Source of the DNA: JBOHCT01 sp050699055
GTDB taxonomy: Bacteria; Actinomycetota; Actinomycetes; Streptosporangiales; JBOHCT01
DNA length: 21,027 nt
Direction: 5' to 3'
Assembly (NCBI GenBank): GCA_050699055.1
Contig: JBOHCT010000055.1
Span: 1 to 21,027, forward strand
Shown: piece by piece, positions 6,767 to 15,039 of the stretch
Layout of the letters: the number at the start of each line of letters is the position of its first letter
How positions within the stretch are numbered: the stretch's first letter is position 1
Notes under the pieces: generated by a model
Databases searched by the model: none
The model's input: only the letters and a program-made list of their open reading frames with translations
What the model was told of the DNA's origin: nothing
Made by a program: the position numbers and the translations under genes

Positions 6767-7293
6767 AGGGTCGCACGCGGGAAGGCCTGTAGTCGCGCCT
6801 TGCCGATCGCGTTCCCGCAGGATTCACAGGCACCATACGTCCCCGCCGCGATGCGCTCGACGGCGCGTTCGTTCTGGGCGAGCAGGTCACGGGCATTGTT
6901 GGCGAGTGACATCTCGTGCTCACGCTCGAAGGTCTTCGCCCCGGTGTCCACCTGATCGTCGCCGGATCCGTCGTAGGTGTCCCGCAGACGCTCGGCCATG
7001 TCACTCTTGGTCCTGGCGATCTCCGCACGCAGCGCCGCGATCTCCTCGTCGAGAGCGCCCCGGACCTCTTCCAGCTCGTGTGGAGTCCACTGGTCCTCCC
7101 CTTGACGCACGGGAAGCTGGCTCGCGGCCTCAGCGGTCGGCTTCTTGCGTCCACCGCTCTTGGCGGCCGCCTTGGGCGCTGCCGTCGGCCCCTTCGTCCG
7201 GCGCTTGGCGCCGCGCGACCCGGTCCCCTGGTCAGTGCCCCCCGTCGAGTTACCCCGGCGGGTCCGCCCTCCTGTGCTCTTGCTCCCGGCCAT
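6730..7293 (-). CDS. DksA/TraR-type C4 zinc-finger protein
   Basis: 187 residues. The first 60 or so are Lys/Arg/Gly/Ala-rich, basic and probably disordered. A coiled-coil-like helix region (about 70-145) follows, then the DksA/TraR zinc finger with Cys at 156, 159, 177 and 180 (CESCG and CVTC). DksA-type proteins act in the RNA polymerase secondary channel. The long basic head is typical of actinobacterial members, whose function is less well known, so I give no symbol. ATG start with GGGAG six bases upstream and a good promoter at 7331-7359. First gene of the lspA/rluD operon. Confidence 0.88.
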   Translation of the reverse strand: MAGSKSTGGRTRRGNSTGGTDQGTGSRGAKRRTKGPTAAPKAAAKSGGRKKPTAEAASQLPVRQGEDQWTPHELEEVRGALDEEIAALRAEIARTKSDMAERLRDTYDGSGDDQVDTGAKTFEREHEMSLANNARDLLAQNERAVERIAAGTYGACESCGNAIGKARLQAFPRATLCVTCKQREERR

Positions 7294-7330
7294 CTGCCGC
7301 TCCCTCGCCCGCGATCAGAGACGTGCGGGA

Positions 7331-7359
7331 AGGATAAGTCGGGCACCGCGGTACGGCAA
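7331..7359 (-). promoter_or_regulatory. Promoter of the dksA-like/lspA/rluD operon
   Basis: On the minus strand TTGCCG (7354-7359) and TATCCT (7331-7336) are separated by exactly 17 bases, a good match to the housekeeping-sigma -35 and -10 elements. Transcription would begin near 7324, leaving about 30 bases before the ATG at 7293, with the ribosome-binding site inside that leader. Confidence 0.65.
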
Positions 7360-7635
7360 TGCCCAAACTTCGACCGGGAGGGGACGCATTGTCCCAGGTA
7401 GTGGACAGGCAGCAGAACGTCCCAGGTCATAAGGCCTGACATTCCCGGTTGTCAGACGGTGAACGGCCGAGAAACCGCTCGGCCCCTCCCGCGCCCGGTG
7501 GGGGCGCGCGGCCGTCTTCGCTTCGGGCCGCGGGCGCGCAGGCCCACGGCTCGGTGGCGTACGTCTCCACCTTGTCGCCGTCGAGGCCGAATCCGAGGCC
7601 GGGGCCGGCCCTCGTGCGGCTGTCCCCGTCACGCC
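7360..7635. other. Gap between the ThDP enzyme end and the dksA-like promoter
   Basis: No convincing gene. It holds two copies of GTCCCAGGT (7391-7399 and 7419-7427, 28 bp apart), TGACA/TGTCA arms around eight bases (7437-7454), and a 7-bp GC hairpin GGCCGAG/CTCGGCC (7465-7471 and 7478-7484) that could weakly terminate the upstream catabolic operon. The ORFs that cross it have poor composition and no ribosome-binding sites. Confidence 0.4.
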
Positions 7636-9267
7636 CTAGGTCGAGTAGTCAGCGAAGGTGACAGTCCCGGCCCTGGCGCCGGCGTCGGTGATCACGTTGA
7701 GGACCGCGGGTTGCCCGTCGGTGACGGCCTTGTTGGCTCGCTCCAACGCGGGGCGTATCTGTTCGGGGACTTCTACGTGTTCCGCGTAGCAGCCGAATGC
7801 CTTGGCCATCTCGTCGTAGCGGCTGAAGCCGAGCTCCCGGCCGGCCTTGAACTTGTCGGCGGCTGTCCAGCCGCCATTGTTGGAGATCACGCAGAGGACC
7901 GGCAGCTGGTGCCGCACCGCGGTGTCGACCTCCAACCCGTTGAGGCCGAATGAACCGTCCCCGTGCAGCACGACGACCTGCTTGTCGGGCATGGCGACCT
8001 TGGCGCCGAGCCCGAACGGCAACCCCACGCCCATCGTCCCGAACGGGCCCGAGTTGAGGCTGTGGCCGGGGGAGTGGACGGGGATCGCCTGGCGGGCGTA
8101 GTTGAGGATCTCCTGGCCGTCCACGGACAGCACGGCGTCGCGTTCCATGACCTCGCGTACCTCCTTGCAGAGGCGCAGCGGGTGGATCGGACGTCGGTCG
8201 GTGCCCAGGCGCTGGTCAGCGGTGCGCCGCTTGGTCTCGTTGGTCTCGGCGAGGTGGCGCACCCAGCCGGCGTACCGGTCTGGGGCTAGCTCGTCGGCCG
8301 CGGCCAGCAGTTGCTTGAGTACGGTCCCGGCGTCGCCTACGACCGCCGCGTCCGCGGCTCTGGTCTTGGCGATTTCGGCGGGGTTGATGTCCACTTGGAT
8401 CAGCTTGGCGTCGGGGGAGAACCGTGGTGGGCGGGCGTAGCCAATGACGTAGTTGAGCCGGGTGCCGATCACGACCACACAGTCGGCCTCGCGGAAGGCG
8501 GCGGACCGGGCGTTGAGGAAGGACAGGTCGTGGTCTTCCGGGATCAGCCCGCGAGCTTGCGGCGTGGTGTAGAAGGGGACGCGCGCCCGCTCCACCCACG
8601 ACCGTAGCTCGCCCGCGGCCCCGGACCACAGGACGCCTGAGCCGGCGACGACGATGGGCCGCTCCGCGCGGGCAAGGACCTTGTACACGTCCGCGATCGC
8701 CTGGCTGTCGCCGGCGGGCGGTCGCTGGCCGGGGTCGGGCTGGACCCAGTGCACCTGGTCGTCGGGTACCTCGGCGTAGAGGACGTCGCCTGGCATGTCG
8801 AGGTAGACGGGTCCTGGCGGTCCCGCCAAGGCGTGGCGAAACGCGGCGGCTACCAGCTCGGGGATCCGGCGAGGGTCGTAGCAGCGCTCGGCCCAGACCG
8901 TGATCGGTTTGAACATCGACAGTTGGTCGATCTCTTGGAACGCCCCGAGGCCGTACTGGTGGACCGGGCTGGACCCGCCGACGGCGATCACCGGAGCCCC
9001 GTCGACGTAGGCGTGGGCCACACCGGTCACCAGGTTCGTGCTTCCCGGGCCGGAGGCGGCCATGCACACGCCCGGCCGTCGCAGCAGCCGGCTGTAGGCG
9101 GTGGCCATCATGGCCGCGGCCTGCTCGTGCCGGGTGTCGATCATGCTGACGCCTTCGTTCCGGCAGGCGTTCTCGCAGTCGATCATGGGTCCGCCCATGA
9201 TGAAGAACAGGTGCTGCATGCCGTGCCGGCGCAGCGCCTTGGCCAGGATCGTGTTGCCGGTGAGCAT
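7636..9267 (-). CDS. ThDP-dependent enzyme, 2-hydroxyacyl-CoA lyase / oxalyl-CoA decarboxylase group
   Basis: 543 residues in the acetolactate-synthase fold: ThDP-binding PYR domain (about 1-165) with the cofactor-activating Glu E48 (TRHEQAA), a central domain (190-325), and a PP domain (about 365-530) with the Mg/ThDP motif GDGSFG (436-441) ending at N463-N464. Residues 108-115 read LGAFQEID. Oxalyl-CoA decarboxylases have a Tyr-Glu pair here (DYEELD), whereas 2-hydroxyacyl-CoA lyases have AFQE, so a lyase that splits a 2-hydroxyacyl-CoA into an aldehyde or ketone plus formyl-CoA is the better guess. Acetolactate-synthase-like activity is not excluded. The ATG (9265-9267) shares one base with the CoA-transferase stop (TGATG), so the two are translationally coupled and probably work in sequence. 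The substrate is unknown. Confidence 0.82.
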   Translation of the reverse strand: MLTGNTILAKALRRHGMQHLFFIMGGPMIDCENACRNEGVSMIDTRHEQAAAMMATAYSRLLRRPGVCMAASGPGSTNLVTGVAHAYVDGAPVIAVGGSSPVHQYGLGAFQEIDQLSMFKPITVWAERCYDPRRIPELVAAAFRHALAGPPGPVYLDMPGDVLYAEVPDDQVHWVQPDPGQRPPAGDSQAIADVYKVLARAERPIVVAGSGVLWSGAAGELRSWVERARVPFYTTPQARGLIPEDHDLSFLNARSAAFREADCVVVIGTRLNYVIGYARPPRFSPDAKLIQVDINPAEIAKTRAADAAVVGDAGTVLKQLLAAADELAPDRYAGWVRHLAETNETKRRTADQRLGTDRRPIHPLRLCKEVREVMERDAVLSVDGQEILNYARQAIPVHSPGHSLNSGPFGTMGVGLPFGLGAKVAMPDKQVVVLHGDGSFGLNGLEVDTAVRHQLPVLCVISNNGGWTAADKFKAGRELGFSRYDEMAKAFGCYAEHVEVPEQIRPALERANKAVTDGQPAVLNVITDAGARAGTVTFADYST

Positions 9268-10493
9268 CAGATAACCCCCTCGCCTTCCAGCTGCTTGAGC
9301 TTCCTGGGGCCGAGGCCCAGCAGGGAGCCGTACACGTCCTCGTTGTGCTGGCCCAGGAGCGGGGCGGCCTGCACCCGGACGTGCGAGCGGCCCATCTTCA
9401 CCGGCCAGCCCGGCATCCTCATCTGCCCGCGCGCCGGATGGTCCACGGTCACGATCGCCTCGCGCCGGTTGAGGTCCTCGTCCTCGGTGAGCTCCAGCGT
9501 GTCCAACACTGCCCCGGCCGGGACCCCCGCGCTCTCCAGACGCTCCATCGCCTCCTTCTTCGTGTACCCGCGGGTCCACTGTGAGATCAACTCGTCGATC
9601 TCCTCGACGTGCTCGGTCCGGACGACCGGGTCCGCGTAGCGGGGGTCGTCCTTGAGCTCGGGATGGCCGGTGACGTCGAGGAGACGGTGCCACTGGTGGT
9701 TGCTCGCGCGGTTGGTGTAGACGAACACGTAGTCGTTGGCCCCACCCGGCGCGCACGGGTACACGCCGCTGGGGGCGGCCATCCCGAGCTGGCTGCGGTT
9801 GCCGCACCGCTCCGCCGGCTGCCCGGTGAGCAGCTGGCGGGCGAAGGAGATCCGGCAGTAGTTGATCACGGCCTCCTGCATGGCGACCTCGATGCGCTGG
9901 CCCGTCCCCGTGCGCTCGCGCTCGTAGAGAGCGGCGAGGATCCCGATAGCCATGTGCAGCCCGGTGCCGGTGTCGCCGATGGTCGGCCCCGGCTTCATCG
10001 GGGGATCCTCGGGCTCTCCGGTCAAGCTCATCGCCCCCCCGGCGGCCTGGGCGATCATGTCGAAAGCCAGGAAGTCGCCGTACGGGCCGTCGGGCGCGAA
10101 CCCCTTGATCTGCGCGTAGATGATTCTCGGGTTGGCCGCCCGTGCCCGCTCGTAGTCGAAGCCCAACCGCTCGATCACGCCCGGACGGTAGTTCTCTATC
10201 AGGACGTCGGCTTCGGCGAGCATATCCTCCAGCATCCGCCTGCCGGTCGGATGCTTGAGGTTGAGGGTGACCGACCGCTTGTTGGCGTTCAGCAGGAGAA
10301 AATAGTATGAGTCCGCGCCCGGAACGTCCGCGGAAGCGTAACGACCTTGCTCTCCCCGTCCCGGCGGCTCCACCTTGATGACGTCGGCGCCCAGCCAGGC
10401 GAGCGTCTCCGTGCATGACGTCCCCGCCTCGAACTGGGTGAGGTCGACCACCCGCACTCCCGAGAGGGCCGTCTCGGACAGTTCAGTCGACAT
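9267..10493 (-). CDS. Family III CoA-transferase (CaiB/Frc type)
   Basis: 408 residues, normal length for the family. The N-terminal GVRVVDLTQFEAGTSCTETLAWLGADVIKVEPP is the family signature. The catalytic Asp that forms the aspartyl-CoA anhydride is D174 in PTIGDTGTGLHMA. A GFAPDGPYG motif is at 131-139. It transfers CoA between carboxylates, for example formyl-CoA to oxalate in Frc. Here its coupling to the following ThDP enzyme suggests it activates that enzyme's substrate. ATG start with AGGAG seven bases upstream, ten bases after the permease stop. The particular acid pair cannot be read from sequence. Confidence 0.92.
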   Translation of the reverse strand: MSTELSETALSGVRVVDLTQFEAGTSCTETLAWLGADVIKVEPPGRGEQGRYASADVPGADSYYFLLLNANKRSVTLNLKHPTGRRMLEDMLAEADVLIENYRPGVIERLGFDYERARAANPRIIYAQIKGFAPDGPYGDFLAFDMIAQAAGGAMSLTGEPEDPPMKPGPTIGDTGTGLHMAIGILAALYERERTGTGQRIEVAMQEAVINYCRISFARQLLTGQPAERCGNRSQLGMAAPSGVYPCAPGGANDYVFVYTNRASNHQWHRLLDVTGHPELKDDPRYADPVVRTEHVEEIDELISQWTRGYTKKEAMERLESAGVPAGAVLDTLELTEDEDLNRREAIVTVDHPARGQMRMPGWPVKMGRSHVRVQAAPLLGQHNEDVYGSLLGLGPRKLKQLEGEGVI

Positions 10494-10503
10494 ACCGCGG
10501 CTC

Positions 10504-11424
10504 CTACTTCGTTGCGCCTTGGGTCAGACCGGTCACGAACTTGTCGAGGAACACGTTGTAGAGAATGGCGATCGGCAGCCCCGCGATGAGCGCGCCAGCC
10601 ATCAGCGAACCCCAATAGAAAATGTCGCCCCGGATCAGGCTCGTCACGACACCGAGGTTCACCGGCTTGACCGGATCCGAGGAAACGTAGCTGAGCATGT
10701 AGATGAAGTCCTGCATCGTCAGGGTGAAGGCGAAGATGACGACCGTGAGCATGCCGGTGCGGCTGAGCGGAAGCACCACCCGCCACACCGCCCCCCAAGA
10801 GCTGCATCCGTCGACCCGCGCCGCGTCCTCGATGTCCTTGGGCAGGGCCGCGAAGAACCCGGTGAGCAGCCAGGTGCAGAACGGCACGGTTATCGTCGGG
10901 TAGATGATCATCAGGCCCCAGTCGGTGTTGATCACCCCGAGGAAGGCCAGCACCTTGCTCAGCGGGATGAACAGCAGGGCCGGTGAGACCAGGTAGGTCA
11001 TGAACAACAGCACGGCCAGCGTGTCGGCGCCTTTGAGCCGCAGCCGGGCGAAGCCGTAGGCGGCCGGTATGCCGATCGCCAGGGTGAACGCGGCGTCGAC
11101 CGCGCCAATCAGGTACGTGTTTCCCAGCCACCGCAGATACCCGGTCTGCGTGAAGATGTAGGTGACGTGCTGGAAGACGAACGGCAGGTCCCACAGCCTG
11201 AAGGCGTTCGGGTCGTAGAGCTGCTTGTTGGTCATCAGCGCGGTGATGACCATCCAGTAGACCGGGAACCCGGTGATGATGAGGAACACCGCGATGCCGA
11301 CGAGCAGCGCCGTCCGGCGAGTGAGCCGCCGGACCAACCGTTTGCCTGAGAACGGCGGCCGGCGGGGAGCCGCCACGGCCGGCCCACGGCCGCCCGCTCT
11401 CTCCTGCCTCCGCGTAATGAGCAC
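10504..11424 (-). CDS. CUT1-type ABC importer permease, MalG-like
   Basis: 306 residues with six predicted membrane segments, beginning at about 38-63 (ALLVGIAVFLIITGFPVYWMV). The cytoplasmic EAA loop that docks the ATPase is at 198-219 (IEDAARVDG...VLP). The C-terminus ends in VFLDKFVTGLTQGATK, as usual for MalG-type permeases of carbohydrate importers. It would pair with the MalF-like protein encoded just upstream. The GTG start is odd: AGGAG ends one base before it, which is too close, so the real start may be ATT at codon 3 or a later GTG near codon 17. No ATPase gene is present in the operon. Confidence 0.9.
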   Translation of the reverse strand: MLITRRQERAGGRGPAVAAPRRPPFSGKRLVRRLTRRTALLVGIAVFLIITGFPVYWMVITALMTNKQLYDPNAFRLWDLPFVFQHVTYIFTQTGYLRWLGNTYLIGAVDAAFTLAIGIPAAYGFARLRLKGADTLAVLLFMTYLVSPALLFIPLSKVLAFLGVINTDWGLMIIYPTITVPFCTWLLTGFFAALPKDIEDAARVDGCSSWGAVWRVVLPLSRTGMLTVVIFAFTLTMQDFIYMLSYVSSDPVKPVNLGVVTSLIRGDIFYWGSLMAGALIAGLPIAILYNVFLDKFVTGLTQGATK

Positions 11425-11493
11425 TCTCCTGACCCGTGCCTCTCACCGTTCTAGGAAGAACATCGCCGCCGCACTCTCAACTACATCCTTCGC

Positions 11494-12444
11494 CTAAAGC
11501 ACCGCTGCTGTTGAGCGCTTGATCGCGCGCAGGAACAGGATCGAGATCAGTGCGATGAGCGGCAGCATGAAGATCGCTACCGCGGCTCCCCTGCCGAGGT
11601 TTCCGCCGAGGATGGCCACCTGATAGGCGCGGAAAGTGAGGATCGACGTGCCGTTGCCGGGGCCTCCTCTGGTCAGCAGGTAGACGATGGTCATATCGGT
11701 GAAGTTGAACACCATGTTGAACACTAGGCCGAGCAGCAGGATGGGCGCGGCCATCGGCAACATGACCCGAGTGAGCCGCTTCCACCACCCCGCGCCGTCC
11801 ACCTTCGCCGCGTCGATGAGATCGGTCGGTATCCCGATGATGGCCGCCACGAAGATGATCGCCGCGAACGGTATGTTGTGCCACACGTTGGCCATGATGA
11901 TCGAAATCATCGCGGTGTGCGGGAAGCCCAGCCACTGTATGCCGGGAGGGCTCATGACTCCCATCTTCTCGCCGACCCAGTTGAGCACGCTGAACTGCGG
12001 GTGGAAGATCCACATCCAGCCGACGAGGCTGAGCGGGATAGGGATTGTCCACGGCAGCAGCATCACGAACCGGATGATCGCCTTACCACGATAGGACGGC
12101 AGCAGCACGAACGCCATCGCCGTCCCGATCAACGCGGTGAAGACAGTCGACGCCCCGCCGTAGATCGCCGTGTTCTCCAGCGCCTGGAGGAACACCGAAT
12201 TGTGCACCAGGGAGATGAAGTTCTGCAGCCCCACGAAGTGCGTCTGCGTCGCGTTCAGCGACTTGTTCGTCAGGCTGTACCAGATGGCGAGGCAGAGCGG
12301 AACCCCGAGGAACCCCAGCATGTAGAGCGCGACCGGGGCGAGCGTCAGGTACCTGGCGTTCTTCCGAAGGGCCCGCCGCCACGACGGCTTCCCGCCCCGC
12401 GCCCGGCCAGGAGCCACCCGCGGACGACTCACCGAGACAGCCAC
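11494..12444 (-). CDS. CUT1-type ABC importer permease, MalF-like
   Basis: 316 residues. A basic cytoplasmic head is followed by a first membrane segment at about 33-57 and then typical MalF/UgpA-type sequence: HFVGLQNF (69-76), TAIYGG (92-97), the EAA loop LIDAAKVDG...VMLP at 209-230, and LLTRGGPGNGTS (256-267). The GTG start has GAGGGG six bases upstream. Encoded between the solute-binding protein and the MalG-like permease, it forms the other half of the membrane channel. The family mostly imports sugars, polyols or glycerol phosphates; acids are possible. Confidence 0.92.
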   Translation of the reverse strand: MAVSVSRPRVAPGRARGGKPSWRRALRKNARYLTLAPVALYMLGFLGVPLCLAIWYSLTNKSLNATQTHFVGLQNFISLVHNSVFLQALENTAIYGGASTVFTALIGTAMAFVLLPSYRGKAIIRFVMLLPWTIPIPLSLVGWMWIFHPQFSVLNWVGEKMGVMSPPGIQWLGFPHTAMISIIMANVWHNIPFAAIIFVAAIIGIPTDLIDAAKVDGAGWWKRLTRVMLPMAAPILLLGLVFNMVFNFTDMTIVYLLTRGGPGNGTSILTFRAYQVAILGGNLGRGAAVAIFMLPLIALISILFLRAIKRSTAAVL

Positions 12445-12513
12445 GACCGTCCCCTCATTCCCACGTCGCGCCGCGGCTCGGTCATGTTGAGCACCCTTTC
12501 CGCCCGACCGCTA

Positions 12514-13872
12514 CTACTTGTAGATGCTCTTCAGCTGGTCCATCCCGTAGGCGACCGCGCCCTCCAGGTCCTTCTCACCCGCTACATACTTGTTGAACAC
12601 CGACGAGATCACGTACTTGCTCGCCACCCTGCCGGCCTCCGCCGTCGGCGGCCCGGGCCATCCGGTGCCCCGAGACCAGGTGGCCGCGTCCTGCAGGATC
12701 TTGTACTTACCCTCGCCGAGGATGGGCATCGGCTTCTTTAGGAAGTTCTTCAGGAACGGCATGTTGTAGCCCGTACTCGCCTTGAAGGCCGCCCCGTACT
12801 GGGCGAAGAAGTCGGAAATGAACTGCTTCGCCGTGTCCTGGTTCTTGGAGAACTTCGGGATGACCCACGTCTGGATCGTCGGGTTGTTGGCACCCGGCTG
12901 CGACCCGTCCGGCGGGTGGGTGAAGTAGGTGTTGCTCTGTATCTCCTTCGACGCGCTCCGGTAGGCGCTGATGGGGTTCAGGATGTAGCACCCCACACCG
13001 GAGTCCAGCAGGGTGTTGTTGGAGGAGTCGTCCCAGGACAGGACCTGGGACGTCATGGCGTTGGTATAGAGCTTCTTCGCGTGGTTGAGCGCGTCGCGGG
13101 TCTCCGGCGAGTCGAAGGTGAGGGTCTTACCATCCTTGCCCACGAAGGTCGCGCCGTAGGCGAACATGAAGCCCATGCACGCGTCCTCCGAGTCGTCGAT
13201 CGCCGAGATGCCGATGCCGACCGGGTGCCCCTTCTTCTTCAGCATGGCCCCGTAGCGCGTGAGATCGTCCATGGTGCTCGGGGCGGGGCCGCCGACCGAG
13301 CCGAACATGTCCTTGCGGTAGACGCCAGCATATTGGATGAAGAACGCAGGGATCGTGACCCAGTTGCCTTTGTAGTTGCCGAACTGCCCGAGCTTTATGT
13401 ATCCGCCGTTGTCCGAGCCGAGCTTTTTGTGCAGGTCGGAGACGTCGGCGAGGTGCGGGGCGACGATCGCGGGCTGGGTATCGTACTGCAGCTGCACCAG
13501 GTCGTGGCCGGTGCCCGCGGATATCTCCGAGGTGAAGTGGGGGAAGACGGTTTGGGTCTTGACGTGGTCGACACGCACGTTGACGCCGTTCTTCTTTCCC
13601 CAGTCCGCCGCCCACTTGTCGTAGTACTTGTCGAAGGCGGGGACGAAGTGGCTCCACAGCATGATGCTCAGGTTCTTCCCGCCGCCTCCGCCGCCGCCGG
13701 ACGAGGAGCCGCCGCCGCCTCCGCCGCCGCACGCCGCGAGGGTGGAACCGGCCGCGACCGCGGTGAGCCCGCCGCCGGCGGCTCGCAGGAACTTGCGGCG
13801 GCTGACAGGTGAGTTAAAGAGATTATCCTTACCAGAGTCTGTGTCGGATGTGGACGTATGCGTCTCGCTCAT
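12514..13872 (-). CDS. Extracellular solute-binding lipoprotein of the CUT1 importer
   Basis: 452 residues. The N-terminus has a twin-arginine motif SRRKFLR (24-30), a hydrophobic stretch, and lipobox LAAC with the lipidated Cys at 48. A Gly/Ser-only linker follows (49-65), so the protein is probably Tat-exported and then anchored as a lipoprotein. The rest is a family 1-like periplasmic binding fold (NLSIMLWSHFVPAFDKYYDKW onward). ATG start with AAGGAGGA nine bases upstream. It is the first gene of the five-gene operon and divergent from the GntR regulator. The ligand is unknown; the downstream CoA-transferase and ThDP lyase suggest a carboxylate or something converted to one. Confidence 0.92.
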   Translation of the reverse strand: MSETHTSTSDTDSGKDNLFNSPVSRRKFLRAAGGGLTAVAAGSTLAACGGGGGGGSSSGGGGGGGKNLSIMLWSHFVPAFDKYYDKWAADWGKKNGVNVRVDHVKTQTVFPHFTSEISAGTGHDLVQLQYDTQPAIVAPHLADVSDLHKKLGSDNGGYIKLGQFGNYKGNWVTIPAFFIQYAGVYRKDMFGSVGGPAPSTMDDLTRYGAMLKKKGHPVGIGISAIDDSEDACMGFMFAYGATFVGKDGKTLTFDSPETRDALNHAKKLYTNAMTSQVLSWDDSSNNTLLDSGVGCYILNPISAYRSASKEIQSNTYFTHPPDGSQPGANNPTIQTWVIPKFSKNQDTAKQFISDFFAQYGAAFKASTGYNMPFLKNFLKKPMPILGEGKYKILQDAATWSRGTGWPGPPTAEAGRVASKYVISSVFNKYVAGEKDLEGAVAYGMDQLKSIYK

Positions 13873-14072
13873 GTCTCCCAGTCCTCCTTCCGTCTCTCTT
13901 TAGTTAGTCACCGCGAGCGTCTTTTGGTAAGCCACATTGCTTGTCATTGCCCGCTCTGAGAATCGCAGGCCTGGACCGCGTCCACCACATCATGGTCGCT
14001 CCTCCCAAGCCCCGGTTGGCGGACGCCGGCACGGTCCCATCCGCCCCGGACACACTGATCATCTGAGGCCTG

Positions 14073-14083
14073 TGGTAGAACCA
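14073..14083. promoter_or_regulatory. Probable operator for the FCD-type GntR regulator
   Basis: TGGTAGAACCA is a perfect inverted repeat and fits the FadR-subfamily consensus TNGTNNNACNA at every fixed position. It lies between the regulator gene and the divergent solute-binding protein gene and overlaps a possible -10 element (TATGGT) for the latter, so binding would repress the importer operon and perhaps the regulator itself. Confidence 0.55.
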
Positions 14084-14108
14084 TACTGCGGATCGACCTC
14101 ATGGGGAA
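14080..14108 (-). promoter_or_regulatory. Possible promoter of the importer/CoA-transferase operon
   Basis: TATGGT (14080-14085) is a fair -10. A poor -35, TTCCCC (14103-14108), is at 17 bases. The 5' leader would be about 200 bases. Its overlap with the operator is the main argument for it. A promoter closer to the start, near 13900-13940 where the DNA is more AT-rich, is an alternative. Confidence 0.3.
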
Positions 14109-14158
14109 GAGCCGCAGCATGGTGTGTTCTTGGTTCTCCGTGGACCGGGGAGGAGATC

Positions 14159-14905
14159 GTGACCTCAGAGGGCGAATGGACGCCGCTGCGGAGGCGACGC
14201 GCTCACGAGCATGTGATCTTGGAGGTCGAGAGACACATCCTCGAGGGTCGGCTCCGCGAGGGTGATCATCTACCGGGTGAGCGGCGGCTCGCTGAACTGC
14301 TGGGGGTGAGCCGGGGAGGCGTGCGGGAGGCCCTCCGTGTCCTCGAGGCGCTGGGCGTCCTGACCGCCGGCACCGGCTCCGGCCCTGAGGCCGGCTCCAT
14401 CGTCGCCGGTAACCCGTCCGAGGCGATGACCCCGCTGCTACGCCTGCATCATGCCTTGAGCGGGTTCACCGTAGAGGAGATGGTGGAGACGCGCATCGTG
14501 CTCGAGGGATGGGCGGCGCGCGAGGCGGCGCGGCATCGGGATGCCAGCTCCTGGCGTGGCCTGGAACAGCCCCTGGAGGCCGCGGACGACCAGGACATCA
14601 CCACGCGTCATTTCGTCGAGCTCGACGCCCAGTTTCACGTTGGTCTCGCGAAGGCCTCCGGCAATCGCCTCATCGGCTACTTCATGCAATCGCTACGCGA
14701 TACCATGCTCAGCCACATGGACCAAGGGTTCGAGGAGCTGTCGGACGTTCGTACAGTAATCGCGTCCTTGCGACGAGAGCACCGAGAGATCTACGACCAG
14801 GTACGCGCCGGAGACGGCGCGAAGGCCGCGGAACACATCGAGCGGCACATTCGGAGCTTCTACGCCGGTCATATCCCCCGACTTCGGCGCCCGGATCGCG
14901 AATAA
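14159..14905 (+). CDS. GntR-family regulator, FadR subfamily with FCD domain
   Basis: 248 residues from GTG 14159, chosen because GGGGAGGAG directly precedes it; the frame stays open further upstream without a better site. The winged-helix DNA-binding domain is at about 10-80, with LPGERRLAELLGVSRGGVREALRVLEALGVL as the recognition region. The FCD ligand-binding domain is at about 95-240 and has the usual metal ligands D156, H160, H208 and H230. FCD regulators bind carboxylic acids or sugar acids and release DNA on binding. It is divergent from the importer operon, with a matching operator between them, and converges on the COG4091 gene. It is probably a repressor that senses the imported compound or a breakdown product. 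Confidence 0.92.
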   Translation: MTSEGEWTPLRRRRAHEHVILEVERHILEGRLREGDHLPGERRLAELLGVSRGGVREALRVLEALGVLTAGTGSGPEAGSIVAGNPSEAMTPLLRLHHALSGFTVEEMVETRIVLEGWAAREAARHRDASSWRGLEQPLEAADDQDITTRHFVELDAQFHVGLAKASGNRLIGYFMQSLRDTMLSHMDQGFEELSDVRTVIASLRREHREIYDQVRAGDGAKAAEHIERHIRSFYAGHIPRLRRPDRE

Positions 14906-15039
14906 ACGTCGAAGACGACGCGGGAAGGCCCAGCTCCAGCGAACCCGTCGGCGCCGACGCGATTCCGCGACATAGGCGCCCGGGTGGCTGGTGACACGAG
15001 ATTTCGGCGACCAGTTGTTCCGTGCCCCTGTGCGCCGAT

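Noticed and set aside
7636..10416. A 926-codon open frame on the minus strand covering the ThDP enzyme and the CoA-transferase region
   Set aside because: Only the part after 9267 resembles a protein family. The first 383 codons are an out-of-frame reading of the CoA-transferase gene, with low-complexity Arg/Gly/Ala-rich translation. The gene starts at ATG 9267.
7636..10493. Specific annotation as oxalate genes frc and oxc
   Set aside because: The gene pairing fits, but the AFQE motif in the ThDP enzyme argues against oxalyl-CoA decarboxylase, so only family-level names are given.
13680..13733. GC-rich trinucleotide repeats as a structural or regulatory repeat
   Set aside because: They encode the Gly/Ser linker immediately after the lipidated Cys of the binding protein, which explains them.
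14907..14959. Hairpin CGTCG/CGACG (14907-14920) and palindrome CGTCGGCGCCGACG (14946-14959) as terminators between the convergent regulator and COG4091 genes
   Set aside because: The first stem is only five bases, the second has no loop, and neither has a U-tract. Such matches are common by chance in DNA this GC-rich.
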